Shown here: positions 11,100-23,431 of the stretch, one piece after another
Layout: each line of letters starts with the position of its first letter
Position numbering within the stretch: position 1 is the first letter of the stretch
Source of the DNA: Linanthus parryae
Taxonomy: Eukaryota; Streptophyta; Magnoliopsida; Ericales; Polemoniaceae
Length of the DNA: 64,000 nt
NCBI GenBank assembly: GCA_023055425.1
Contig: JALGPY010000009.1
Coordinates: 53,630,616-53,694,615, forward strand
Direction of reading: 5' to 3'
Translations under genes and position numbers: made by a program
The notes under the pieces: model-generated
Database searches by the model: none
Told to the model about the DNA's origin: nothing
Seen by the model: only the letters and a program-made list of their open reading frames with translations

Positions 11100-14000
11100 T
11101 ATTGATGAGAACAAATTTTTAAGGGTTTAGGCACAAAATTGTCGAACTTTCGATTCTCTTCATATCATGTCATTGATTTTCAACGTGCTATAACTCACTC
11201 ATTTAGACTTCATATTTGGCTCGATGTGATTGGAAAGCCCTATCTGTAACACTCACAAATTTATATAGGATTTATATTGTATTTTTTTAAAAAATTTAGG
11301 TGGTTGTGTAAATTTTTATTTCAGCATTGTTTGCTGACATCTTGCAGTAGGGAATATCAAGAAATAAGAATTCAAGTAGGGGGCAATTAAGCAAATATTA
11401 AGAAAATGAGGTTTACATGTAATTCCTTACAAATTAAATTTATGGCTGATAACTTGCCTCCAGAGATTAATGGAAGTTGTGGGACAGTTAAAAAGTAGTT
11501 TTGAAGTGTTGGGGCAAGAGAGTAATTTTTAGAAAGTCTAATTTTTTGTATCATCTAAGTTTTACCCTAAACATTGGAAAATTCAAAATGCACCCCCTAG
11601 TGCATGTTAGCCACTTAGAAACCCGAATGTGACACCTCATGGGTGAGGTGGCAACTTCCCTTCTCCCTCTCCACCAACTGAATCGGGTGGACACTCTCTC
11701 TCCCATCCTTAATCTCCTTCTTCCTCACCAAGAACACCACCAACCCACCAACTGCAACACCACTAAACCACCACCTCTACCAAACCTGCTACTTCCAGGG
11801 GTTCATGTTATCCTAGAGAAGAAAAGCACTCATTCAATTGTCGAGGACCAGCAATCGTTGCTTCGGAACTAGGGTGACTTGTCGAGAACCCTAGGTTTCT
11901 CTTAATCGAAGTTTTTTTTTTCTGTTGTAGTTCGTGGGTTCTAACTCGTACCAATGTGTTTCAGGGATGATTGCGCATCAGAGGGACCGAGTTTTAGCAC
12001 TTAACTCATCCAAAACGCCAAAGGTTGTCGGAATCTAGGTTCAACGCCACCAGAAACTGCATACCTCCTCGAAGAAGCATAAGTTTCTCTATTCTGATTC
12101 GTTTTTTGTTCTGGTTGCTTCATTATACTCCTCAGGGACTGTAGAAACACGTTTTGATGCCAAAGGCTACCCATAAAACGTTTTAGTTGTTATTTGATTC
12201 TTGTACCTTTGATTTTACGGCGGGATAAATTGGGATGTTCAAGACCCCGTATATATTCTCCTCTATGCGTTGATTTTTATCAAACTTGTTTCTGCTTACT
12301 CAATTTCTTTTTGAAATATCATTTCAAATCATGCTCTAATCTTGTGGAAAACAAACTAAATCTCATGTGTTCTTGCGGGTGTAAAACTCATGTCATACTT
12401 TGTAGTTTTTCTCAACTTTCAGAGCCTGTAACTTGCTCCTCACTTGATGAATTCTTGTGAGGTTTGTTCCTGTTTAAACTTCGTTCTGCAATTATGAGTT
12501 ATATTTTACCTCTTAAAACAAACTCTATACGGTATACAAATAAAACCAAACTTGGCTGCATTTTATAGAGCATTGTCAACTGTTGTGACAGTGATTTCAA
12601 TCAACTTTCAGCTTTAATATCTTCTGCAGTTTTTGATGTAATGAGATGATTCGTGGGCCTGTGTACCCTCTATTGTTGGGTCTACAATTGTGAGTTAGTT
12701 GTTAGTTTAGATAAATTTATGACTTTTATTCTCTAAAGTTAGAGATAGTGTGTGTGTGTGTGTTAAATCTGGCCAAGAAAATTTTGGCTAAGTATGGAAC
12801 TTAGCTTGAAACTACTCAACTTTTATAATCATTATCCTTGGCTATTCTGGGTTTTTAAGAATCCAAATATGTTATGAAATTTTTGATCAACCCTCTTCAA
12901 AAATCCATATTCAGTTTGTCGAAACTCTTCCTCAATTGAACATAATTTAACTTTGAAGTTGGTTGTTTGTGCTAATTTCTCTCGAGCTTTGAATTGCAGT
13001 TTGTCAGTCAAAATGACCTTTCTCTCCTCCACATCCTTGAGAAAGTTCGTTCAAAATGTTATTCTAGATACTCATGTCAAATTTGAACAAGTTGATATTT
13101 TAGAAAACACTGAGTCGCTCAATCTATGTAAGAGGGGTAAAATAGTAATCTCACATAAAGTTATATGATGAGTAAGATTAATATTTGGAGCTATTTTACA
13201 TGTTGAACATGGATATTTTGAGTCTTAATAAGCTATATTGAGTTATGGTTGACGAAGTCAACTATTGGGGGTCTTTTTCCAATTTTGCTTAACTCTAGGG
13301 GCATAAGTGAAAACAATTAAAAGATGTAGTCTTCAACCCTATGACTAAGTGAGAGTATTAAGAAGGTGATTTTATAATGTTGAGCATAGTTTGACTTTTT
13401 TGGGAGTTCATGCTCAGTTAGGGGCTGAAGAGTATTTTAATCAAACTTTAGGGATTTGAGTGTAAATAAACAAAATGAAACAATCTTAAGTAGGCAACTA
13501 TGTGACTTAGGAGATTTATGAGACTTGCCGATTGGGCATAACTAAGGGTTTATGAACAGTCAATTAAAGTACTGATAAGACTGAGAATTCACGGGGTAAA
13601 GTGGTAATTATGGGCTAGTCAGTATCAGCATCGCTGATCAGGAATACTAGGCAGACTACCAAGTAAGCATGTGAATGCTTAATTTGCAATTGACAAATGC
13701 CGATATGAGTATATGAATATGTAGTGCCGAAATCATGTAATAACTGACACTTGTTCATGCATATTTAGACACGTAAAACATGTGAATATGGATATGATTC
13801 ATGCTCGTCTTTGAATTACTTGGTCGGTATTTGATTCATGATTACTCTAGACCCTCGTATGGTCATTGCTGTCTTCAGATGTCTGGCGGCGGCTCAGACA
13901 CTAATGAGACCTGGTCTACGGTCTTCTTTTAGTCGAGAGGAGCTAGTCCCGACTAAAGTCTTCTTTTACTCTCTAGACTTATGATCTTGTAGGGGGTGTG

Positions 14001-14540
14001 CACATTTAAGGTTTAGTCTGTCAGGGATAAGATATGTGTTGAGTTTGGATTTGCTTTCCTTGTCGGAAGTGAATCTGGTCTTCACAACCCTTCGAGTAGT
14101 GAGATTTGGAATCCTCTGGATAAGACGAGTCTGTAATGACTATACATTAACTGATATTTGGATTATTGGTATAATCATCCTTGTGTTTTGATGTTTGAGT
14201 GATGTTTTGGGACAGTGTATCTATACGTGTGGGGGAAACGATTTCATAATTATACGTATATCTATTTTTGTTATAAATCCTATTTTACTTGTTATATTAT
14301 GACATCGTGATGTCTCTGCCTTCTGTAACTTGACAAGTGAGTACGCGGGAAATCGGGGAGTAGATTATCACTTAGAGTTGTCACGTTAATGCAAACTATA
14401 ATAGTAAACTTTTTTCAAACCTCAATTTCTTTAATTCCATCTTGTAACAGAACCGTTAGGATGAAACTCCTTGCTGAGCATTTCTGACGGATGACATCTT
14501 CGGAGAGTCAGGGAAATCCAAGTGTAGGTCTCTAGTACTC
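11100..14540 (+). mobile_element. Possible decayed gypsy LTR-like DNA
   Basis: Non-coding sequence with the flavour of long gypsy (Tekay-type) LTRs: stretches on calcium-like cell-response text are absent, but a pyrimidine- and CCACC-rich block (11640-11800) resembles the one at 62390-62470, and GTGAGTACGCGGG at about 14338 resembles GGTGAGTACA at the window end. I could not find paired LTRs, a primer site or target duplications. A (GT)n tract lies at about 12748. Confidence 0.25.
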
Positions 14541-14980
14541 TAGGATTGAGGTACTACACTATAAGTTTACTTCCATATGTCGGTAGCCTCATTACAAAAA
14601 TCCTTGTATATTTCCTGGGCATCGAGAAGAGTACAAGCTGGTCGTCGCGACGTTTTCAACTTTTCTTCAATTGTGCATTCTTGCTCCGTTTTATGTATCT
14701 CAAGCCTCTCATAAGCTCCCTTACTCCTATTTACATGATATTCATAACACAAATAACTAGTGTAATTATTACTATTAATATTTGGGAGTGATTCTGATTA
14801 ATATTGGGAGTGAATACTACAAAATATGCTTGAAACTAGATGTATCAACTATAACACATGTTTCAATAATTTCATATATTTGAAAAAATGTGGCATACGA
14901 ACAATATGGACCGCGGATAGAGTAAGTAGTAAACAAGTATAAGAATAACTTTAAATTAAAGAGTTATCAATAGTTTTTTG

Positions 14981-15337
14981 GTAAATGCTAACGTCACCCT
15001 TTTTCCTCACCCTTCAATTCATCTCCTATGTGGATGTTTGGTGATATGATTATAGAAAGATCTTAAAATAAATGAATACCAATAATCATATCTTGACACA
15101 TATGAGGTGAAATTAAATGGTGAAGAAAAAAGGGTGAAGCATAGTGACCCTCTATTAAAATTAGAGGGCCGCTATGCTTCACCCTTTTTTCTTTACCCAT
15201 TAAGTTCACCTCCTACGTGACAAGATATGATTGTTGGTGGTATTTATTTTAAGATATTTCTATAATCACATCGCCAATCAAAAACATCCACATAAGGGAT
15301 GAACTCGAAGGGTGAAGAAAAAATGGTGGCATTTCTC
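14981..15337. mobile_element. Palindromic MITE (two inverted units)
   Basis: A near-palindrome of about 357 bp centred at about 15159. Each arm of about 165 bp begins with CACCCTTTTT-type sequence and contains the same ATCATATC...ACATCC text in reverse. The centre is a perfect short stem, GTGAAGCATAG pairing with CTATGCTTCAC. Each arm itself has ends of the GGGTGAAGAAAAA type, so this looks like two head-to-head MITE units. No clear target duplication was found. Confidence 0.75.
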
Positions 15338-15745
15338 ATTTTAATATTAAATATAACTGATGGGGGTAAAAAGATTGAGGGAGTTGATGGGAGTAATTAA
15401 GTCATGACAACATAATTCTGGTGTAACCATCAAATTAGCTGGTGTAAGAATCACTACCCTTGATATTTTTTTAAAATTTTGATTTTAGAATCACCCAAAA
15501 TTTTGGGTCTGTGGCAGATGATTGCTACCTCGGTAATAGGGCGTTTTTGCATGAAGTTCTGGGTTCAAACCGGGCTCTGTGATGTAATTCTAAAAAAAGA
15601 ATTGGAGCGTGACATTTTTGGACCTGGCCCAATATAAAGATGGGGTTATAGAAGGTTTTTGATCCACAATTCAATTTTTGCAAGCACAGTTCAATTTTGA
15701 TTTTTGTGCAGCGATGTACTCACACTAAACTCCATCCTTTTCTCT

Positions 15746-16271
15746 AAGAGTAATTTTCGCTTACACCCCTCAGTTTTGGTAGATCTTCATTCACACCCCT
15801 TTTAGTTTTAAAATTTTCACTTATACCCCTTATGACTACCAAACATTGTTGTCATTACACCCCCTACATGTATTTACTCTGTTAGTTGGTAGCGTAACTT
15901 TCCAAATTTTATTTTTGGACAATTTTACCCTTGCAAATGCTATAAAGGTCAATCCACCCTCAATTTTATGCATCCTACCTCGAGTTATTCATATTTTTTG
16001 CTTGTAGTGGCTGTATCATGTTCAGAAATTCATTTGAAACATGTGATAGAATACAAATATTTTGCATGTGTTAAGAATATACATTGGGCTGGGTTAATCT
16101 TTGGAGCCTCTGCAAAGGTAAGTTTGTCCGGAAAATTATTTTTGAGAGTTACAATAACAACCTTATAACATATTTGATAGTCATAGGGGTTGTAACTGAA
16201 GTTTTCCAAACTAGAAAGGGCGTGAATGAAGATTGACCAAAACTAAGGGGGTGTAAGTGAATTTTACGCTT
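15746..16271. mobile_element. MITE with ~100-bp terminal inverted repeats (Mutator-like?)
   Basis: The left end (AAGAGTAATTTTCGCTTACA at 15746) and the reverse complement of the right end (AAGCGTAAAATTCACTTACA) are alike and stay alike for about 100 bp, through CTTCATTCAC and CCTATGACTA. Long terminal repeats of this size suggest a Mutator-like element. The 9-bp flanks match only partly, so superfamily is uncertain. The 66-codon frame inside has no known domain. Confidence 0.65.
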
Positions 16272-16859
16272 CCTTTAACTACCCAATCGCTCTCCCGGGG
16301 CCATCCCTCTCTCCCTTTTACTAGTAGTAGTTTTTGGAACAAATTTGGTATCTTACTAGAGTATAGAATGACACAATAAGGAAGTGTCAGTATCCTGCAA
16401 TTTGACACACTGAAAGAGTGAAAGTGTGCTTTCCCAAACTGAAACAAGTGTAGATTATGCAAATCGATATTTATACAAAATATAAAGGAGTTCGTAAAAA
16501 AATAAACTCCAAAAGCACATGCATACTGAGAGGCAAATTACAAAACATGCAAAAATCTCGTCGTCGCTGGACCAGACCATTGGTCGTATGACCCGGTCCT
16601 CCGGTCGTACGACCAACAGAGACCCTGCTGCTGCCAGTTTATTATTATTCCTTCCTTGCTTGGTTGCTTTGCCTGATTTGCTAGTCGTGGATTTGAGTTA
16701 TTCCAACAAATTTCCACCTTAACTCGCATCGACCTAGCAACGTGAATCATAGTCGAGTCTTTTTCTTGAATGGAAGGCACTCCTAAGAAAAGAAGTTTTA
16801 CCCAGCATGTGCACCACCTGGTTTGCCGTTCGCGGACACCAGCATGAGTTTACGACATT

Positions 16860-17519
16860 TTCCTCATTCATTAATCTTGTGGAAGAACTAAACTAAGAGC
16901 CGATCGATTCTCCAACTGCAAAACGTCCCGCCGTAGTTCCGTCACAATACCGACCACATCGCTTTCCAACTGGAGATGTCGTAGCTGCAGCTTCGTCGCC
17001 AAATTTAGACCTTCCCGCATCGCTAGCACTTCAGCAACCTTAACCGACGCCGGACCAAATTTTCCCTCGCCGGGAAGGAATTGGTATTAATTATTCGAAT
17101 CTTGTGAATCATCTTCTTTGACAGGTCCATTCCCCCACATTCTCATTACCACGCGTGACCACCAATGAAGGAACCCGAACAATGATTTGTTCAATTATTT
17201 TTTTCGTTCCTTACCTCTTCGACACAGTATCCCGGACGCACTGAGTACACTCCCCATTCGTCAAAAAATCATGCCTAGCAATCTGCTTATGGCCACATGG
17301 TAGAGGGAGAGATAAAATCCTCTCTGAGTCCACAGATTTAAACACTTCTTTTACTTTCTGCTGGTTCCAAACCATACCATTGCAATCGATCAAGACGCTA
17401 ACTTCCAACCTCAATTGATTTGGATTGGAAGTAGCAACCTTAAATGGCATCCACCTTCCTCTGAAACTATCGATTGAAGTATCGTCGCATACTCTTCGAC
17501 AGATACCTCGATTTAGCAC
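16860..17519 (-). pseudogene. LINE fragment (post-RT region and RNase H remnant)
   Basis: On the minus strand 17519-17211 reads through the region before the LINE zinc domain: a [11 protein letters not shown] stretch, then LIDCNGMVW, VKEVFKSVDSERILSLPLP. Further down (about 17060-16880) an RNase H stretch is readable as VKVAEVLAMREGLNLA with DVVGIVTELRRD. The zinc domain between them is missing and the frame is broken. It directly abuts copia sequence at about 17520, so one element cut into the other or a deletion joined them. Confidence 0.75.
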
Positions 17520-17539
17520 ATTTCTTCCTTCCTAAATAC

Positions 17540-18433
17540 TCCGCCATATTTAAAATGGATTATCACGGGAAGCATATATATGCAGCTACCAGATGGTTAT
17601 GTGCTACTTCTTGTTCCAAAACACATTCACCTGTTTGCAAGCTGAGAAAAGCTTTATATGGCCTAAAACAAATTTCTAGGCAATGGTTTTCCAAATTCAG
17701 TACTACACTACTACAGATGGGCTTCACTCATTGTAAGACATACTACAGTTTGTTTCTGAATGGTACTTATTTCCTGTATTTCAAATGCTAAATATTTTCG
17801 AGGAAGAATTATAGCTATTTTAGTATATGTTTATGATATATTGTTGTTTCTAAGTCACAATGAGGATGTGCAATTAGTCACCACGACACTCAATCAACAA
17901 GGTCATTTGAAAGACCTTGGCCCACTTCACTACTTCTCCAGCACTGTCTACAAAGCTTACTTCTTACATTGTCTTAGATTGGGGAGGTAGTCCAGATAGT
18001 AGGAGACCATCCTCGAGGTATTCTGTCTATTTTGGTCACTCTATTGTCTCATGGAGGTCCAAGAAACTGTCAGTTGTTTACGAAGCTCAACTGAAGCTCA
18101 GTACAAAAGGTTGGCTCATACATCTTGTGAGATACAATGGCTCCTCTTTTTGCTGAAAGATATGAAGGTAACTCTCACTCAACCTCCCCTCATTCTCTTT
18201 AATAGCAATTTAGCTATACACATAGCACATAATCCAGTCTTTCATATGAAAACCAATCATATAGAAATGGATTGTCATGTTGCGTGGGATTTGATTCGAA
18301 ATGGTACAGTTCAGCTGCAACATATTCCCTCATAATCTCAGCTTGAAGATGTGCCCCTTCCAGGATCATTGTTTGCGGATCTGATCACCAAGTTGGCCAT
18401 GAGAATTCTCCCATGTCCCACTTGAGAGGGGGA
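17540..18433 (+). pseudogene. Copia retrotransposon pol fragment (RT and RNase H)
   Basis: Decayed 3' part of a Ty1/copia polyprotein. [19 protein letters not shown] (about 17630) is the copia reverse transcriptase signature. The catalytic YVDD reads YVYD (about 17825), and HLKDLGPLHYF follows in another frame. The RNase H part shows SWRSKKLSVV (about 18050), then AHTSCEIQWLLFLLKD and the final KTNHIEMDCHVAWDLI (about 18250). It ends with a purine tract GAGAGGGGGA at 18423, the usual polypurine tract position. Frame changes and the altered YVDD make it inactive. Confidence 0.88.
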
Positions 18434-19349
18434 TTATTATAGTTATATTATGCAGGGGGAAGTGTGTGTTTTTTATTAGAATTTTGTGCTACCTTTATAA
18501 TATGTAAAAAGCCACTTCAGTGTGTGACTGAATGCCGTGGTGTTACCGTTTTCACTGTTACTTTCGTTTGAACTGTTACCATTGTTTGTGGCTTTGAATT
18601 GCACTTGCTTTCGATTGAATTGTTACCGTTTTCCTCTGCCATTGGTGGAATGCGACATGTTTGTTACCATCCATTTGATTGCTTTATCTTCTGTAAATTC
18701 ACAGTGTGTGATTGATTCTCGAAGCAATTCGCCATTTTCTCTCTTCTCTCTCTTTGCTATCTCTCTCTTTCTGCTTGAACTCTGATAATTGTGTTAAACA
18801 AGTACCAAGGAGAAGAGGAAGAGGTGAAAAAGGCAAGCAAACACAATCACATTCAAGGTTATATACTTATATATTTATACCACAACTCTTAAAAATATTT
18901 GTACATATCAGTTATGTTTTAGTGTGGTTTTTGTGTCTATCTGATTGATTATCTCTGTTATTCCTGGTAACAAGATCTGAAGGAATTGAGAGTGGCATAG
19001 AAAATTAGAAATCATCCCAACCATAAGTCACTTGCAAGAATCAAGAGCACCAGGCACATAATATTTGTGAAGCTAACATAATTTTCAGGTTTTTGCATTA
19101 AGCCACTTTAGTGCAGTTCTTTGCTATATAGAATGTGTACACCACATCTGGTCTTTAGTCCTGTGGTAGATCTAGATCAAACTAGCAAGGATCGTATGTA
19201 TATAACTTGTGGATTACCAAGGAATATTTTTATATTTTGACACAATATTTGGTCTTGTTTCTGTATTAGTAAGAGATCAAATATTGTGTATAGACATATG
19301 AGTTGGAGGAAATCAGCCTTGTAATTGTCAGTTTATTTCGGTAACTCTT
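18434..19349. other. Unassigned DNA after the copia fragment
   Basis: This could include the 3' LTR of the copia relic, since it follows a polypurine tract, but no second LTR is present to prove its extent. A pyrimidine-rich CTCTCT stretch lies at 18735-18775. No gene seen. Confidence 0.3.
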
Positions 19350-21115
19350 GAAGCCTTTGAAATGATATCTACAAAATCATCTCCAAATCCAAAACTATAG
19401 CCAATCGCCTCAAGCCAATTCTTAACTCCATCATTAGCCCAAATCAAAACGCCTTTGTCCCCGGAAGACTTATCGCCGATGGCTCTATTCTCACAAACTA
19501 ACTCCTCCACCACATCAATGGCACAAAGGCTGGTCGCATTGACACAAGCAAAGCATTTAATCTTGTTAATCGAGACTTCCTCTGCTTAGTGCTTACTAAT
19601 ATGGGTTTTCCCCATCTCTGGAAGCAGTGCTTCACAACAACCAGCATGGCAGTAATGGTGAATGTGACCCCAGTCGATCCTTCAAGCCTTATAGCGGCCT
19701 TCGGCAAGGGCACCCCCTCTCCTTTACCTGGAAGCTCTTTCTTAGCATCTCCATGTCCATGCCCTGGCATTAGATTCCATCGACAACACCACCCATCTCC
19801 CACATACTTTTTCGTCGACGATTGTCTTATACTCAGCTAGCTTATGCTCTAGAAGAGTTCTATAGGGTCTTTAGACAATCTATAAACCAAGAGAAGACGT
19901 TCATCATCCTAAGCCCAAACTCCACCCTTTGCACCATCAATTTGTAGCCCTCCACCTCCCTTATCCTCGAACAGAACCCCCCCCCCCCCCCCCAACTACA
20001 TACCTCAGACTTCCAGCCCTTGCCCCAAAAAGGACTTCTTCCAATTCGTCTACGACCACATCTCCACACCTGCGGGTCGCAAGAGAATTGGCTCAACAAG
20101 ATGCCTGACTCTCGGGAATCAATTTTTTTCTGGTAGAATCCTAACTCAGGAATCTCCATTCATGTTATCGAAAAACACACCCTCCTTCTACCAAATCTCT
20201 GGTGGACTGGGCCTCTCTGACTCCACATATTGGAAAACAGTAGGCGAGAACAGACTTCCTCAACTCCTAGCTACAAACCATCCAGCTCCATCTGGAGAAG
20301 CATCCTTCATGGGAGCGACCTCATTAAAAAAGACGCACGGTGGGACATCAAAACGGCAACACCGCAAAGATCTATGAAGACCTTTGTATCTCTCAAACCC
20401 TCCCAGGCCAAACATAACCCCCGCCCCTCCCTCACTGCCTCGCACCTCATCTTACATATGGGTCGTACCCATGTTGGAACATGCAAGCCATAAAGTCTCT
20501 CATATCCCACTCCATTATCAACCGAGTTCTTTCCATCAGACTTAACTCCAACGCAGGCATGACATACTCTTTTGGCCCTACATGAAGAATGGCTCACACT
20601 CGACCAAATTCAGGTACTGACTTCTCACAGATACAATTTCCGCCTATCTCGCCCCCGCCTACCTCATCGACGCTTTCTCACCAGAGAAGATCCCCAAGCA
20701 ATGGAGAACTCTTTGTAGCTCTTTGGAGCCCCTCACTTATTGAAAATATCGAAATTTCTCTGGAAAACTCTTTCAAAAGCCCTACCCACTAAGTAATGCA
20801 TTTTCACCACCTTGCACAACCACTGGCATCACACACTTCGCTCAGATCACAGAAACCTTTGTGCCTTCGCTGCACTACTCTGGAGCATCTTGGAAAGCAA
20901 GAAACAGATGCACCTTCCAAGCCCAGGAGGTAGCCACACCCAAAATCACCACAGAAGCAATGGCCACCGCCTTCCAGTTCTTGGGTGTTTGCCAGGCAAC
21001 CAAAATACAACTACCAGGAAGGACTTGGAGGCCACCCCGAATTTTTGCAGCGGATCCCGCCCTGGATTGCACTGATGGCCCTGACGTTACTATCCAAACA
21101 TGCGGTGCTTGATGG
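19350..21115 (+). pseudogene. LINE retrotransposon pol relic (RT to RNase H)
   Basis: Plus-strand LINE remnant. 19360-19500 reads YKIISKSKTIANRLKPIL and NQNAFVPGRLIADGS, a classic LINE reverse transcriptase block. SKAFNLVNRDFL follows at about 19545 and the catalytic box reads FVDD (about 19810), in a different frame. 20270-20370 carries SSSIWRSILHGSDLIKKDARW, and 20860-21112 carries the linker to RNase H with LEHLGKQE/WKARNRCTF and RTWRPPRIFAADPALD. Many stops and shifts. A run of 17 C lies inside (19977-19993). The 14-kb duplication starts within this LINE at about 20380, so unit B holds only its last ~735 bp. Confidence 0.82.
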
Positions 21116-22090
21116 CGCGAAACAGGACATTCTTTCGTTACCCATGAAAAAAATTAACTCTTGAAGTGTCTCCAGTTATGAAATGGCAGCTACAAGTTTA
21201 TGAACTCTATTTTAATTAAGCCATCAGTTCTTGCACGTCAAGTTTTTCCGGTAAAGGCGTTAAGATTTTATCATTTTGTCGTGATAATGTGTTTTGGAAG
21301 TAGATAACTGGATATATACCACATACACAAAGGTATTTTTGTCAACATAAAGTGACTAGAATTGCAACTAACTCAAACTCTGGGGCCTTTTATGACAACT
21401 AATCATTCACAGGGGCTAAAATGGTCCAAATTTTCTGACTGAAATGACTCCCCACTTGTTCCACTAAAGGGGCAGCAGCATTGGGGGGGGGGGGGCAAAC
21501 TGTCACACACATAAGGGTAGCCGAGGGGAGTTATGTGGTATCGTCCATACCCAGGGGTGCATCTTGGTAAAGTGCCTAACCACAGGTGTTTTTTTTCATC
21601 TAATCATTAATCTGTTATACTTTAATGTCGCAGAATATGTTCTGAAGTTTACCTCGATAGCATCAGAAATGTGTGCAACTTGGACTCCATTTTCACAGTT
21701 TGATCTCACAACCTCATCAGGGATATTGACTACACCTTCTCTGTTCATGGCATTAGGAGTGTGAGTTTCATAGTGGATCTCGGCTTACCCACAACAGTAT
21801 TCTTCCGGCTGGACTCACCAACCTGAATCAAGAGAAGAAACTCCATTTCGTTACTTTCCTGGTCTATTTAGTAACTTATCTTTAACATCGTCAGCCTCCT
21901 TTGTATTTTTTTCCTCCCCTTCGAGACATGGTCCTGCCATTTGATAGAAGAAGCATTCACTTCCGGAGATGTGCTCCAATGATGCTACCAACACAGATAC
22001 AGCTGCCGACACTAGTGACAGACGAACTGAAACTACCCCATTGAACCCTGATGGTGACCTGAACCTGCTTTGCCTGAACCACTTAACAAA
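21116..22090. other. Non-coding stretch with G run and a minus-strand exon-like segment
   Basis: A G run lies at 21483-21494. On the minus strand, 21745-21641 reads NIPDEVVRSNCENGVQVAHI then SDAIE and ends at a GT donor (ATCGAG|GTAAAC). A similar segment at 50480-50404 reads GVQFASSISDAAE with the same donor position, so it may be an exon of an unknown gene family. The unit B equivalent is 35335-36315, where the G run is longer. Confidence 0.4.
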
Positions 22091-22520
22091 TCCCCACGCC
22101 AATCCTGAATCAAGCCCTGAGTGTTAATCACAGAACCGTGGCCTGAAAGAACCAAAGACCCTTAGAACTTCGAGACAAACAGACAAGAAAACTCATCCAT
22201 CCGCCATCCCTGAGATCATCCTTGAGATTGAGAAACACAAATCTGAGCGGTGAAATTAGAGATCGAGAGGGAAGGAGGAGATTGACCGACTCAAATTACA
22301 CGCACAACAAGACTGGTCACCAGTCAACCATCTAGAGGGAGGAGAGAGTTTTTCTCTCTATAGCATTATTGAACATCCTTTCAAAATCAGTGATGAACTT
22401 CGTTTTTGTACTCTTACTTCGTGTATTAGCAACACAATATTGATAGTTGCCCAATGATTCTTCTGATGTTATGCTACAACAGATTCTTGTTCACAGTACT
22501 CTGCCTACCTTCTCAATCAG

Positions 22521-22930
22521 GGAATAATGATAATGAGTGAAGCCTCGAGGAAGAGGAAGGACCTGAGCAACACATAGGAACGAAGAAGTTCATCTAGAAC
22601 AAGAGTTGAAAATACAAAGTACAAAGACTTTTGTCCTGTTGAAGACTTGTTTACCAATCGAAGGTCCTCGGTGGCCTCATCATCTAGAAAGATACCCCAT
22701 AGTAAGCATTGTTATAATTTTATACTCTTACTGTTATGCCCTGGCACGATTGATTGAAATTATTTGACTGATACTTCTGATGTTATGTCATTTAAGATTG
22801 TTTTGATGGTTTTATACCTATCTTGGGTTCAGGTAATTATGTTGCGGTGAACCTCGGAAAAGAGGCCTGGGAAGTACCTGATCAAAATGTCTTAGAAAAT
22901 GAGGACCGCCATGTGGCACTGGCGCTTGCG
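22521..22930 (+). pseudogene. Gene fragment in the left arm of the inverted repeat, unit A
   Basis: An exon-like segment 22521-22701 follows CAATCAG (acceptor) and ends at a GTAAGC donor. The frame reads MSEASRKRKDLSNT, then a stop (TAG) in unit A, then ERRSSSRTRVENTKYKDFC, PVEDLFTN and SSVASSSRK. A 131-bp GT-AG intron (22702-22832) separates it from a second segment reading NYVAVNLGKEAWEVPDQNVL and HVALALA. Basic/Ser-rich, no domain recognised. Introns in it show it was captured as DNA, not from mRNA. In unit B (36753-36927) the stop is absent. Confidence 0.6.
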
Positions 22931-23022
22931 GTATATAGCATAGTTTACTTTCTAATGATGATATCGATAGGCCCATTCCTTACTTTATCATCGCTGAGTT
23001 TCTTGTTTTGTTTCTTACATTA

Positions 23023-23431
23023 GGCAAGCGCCAGTGCCATAGGGAGGTCCTTATTTGCTTGGAAATTTTGCTCAGGTAATTCCCAGGCCTCTTTCTCAAG
23101 GTTCACTGCAACATTATTGCCTGAACTCAAGATAGGTATAAAGCCATCAAAACAATCTTAAATGATATAACATCAGAAGTATCAGTCAAATAATACCAAT
23201 CAATCATGCCAGGGCATAACAGTAAGAGTAAAAAATTATAACAATGCTTACTCTCGGGTATCTTTCGAGATGATGAGGCCACCGAGGACCTTTGATTGGT
23301 AAATAAGTCATCAACGGCACAAAAGTCTTTGTACTTTGTATTTTCAACTCTAGTTCTAGATGAACTTCTTCGTTCAGGTGTGCTGCTTGGTTCTTCCTTT
23401 TCCTCGAGTTTCCACTCATTATTATTGTTCC
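23023..23431 (-). pseudogene. Same gene fragment in the right arm, unit A
   Basis: Mirror of 22521-22930. The first exon-like segment is 23431-23252 on the minus strand (GNNNNEWKLEEKEEPSSTPE in one frame, with ERRSSSRTRVENTKYKDFC and AVDDLFTNQ), the donor GTAAGC is at about 23251-23246, and the second segment ends at 23120 after TTCAG. Compared with the left arm, the first codons differ by indels so the two arms do not encode the same N-terminus. Confidence 0.6.
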
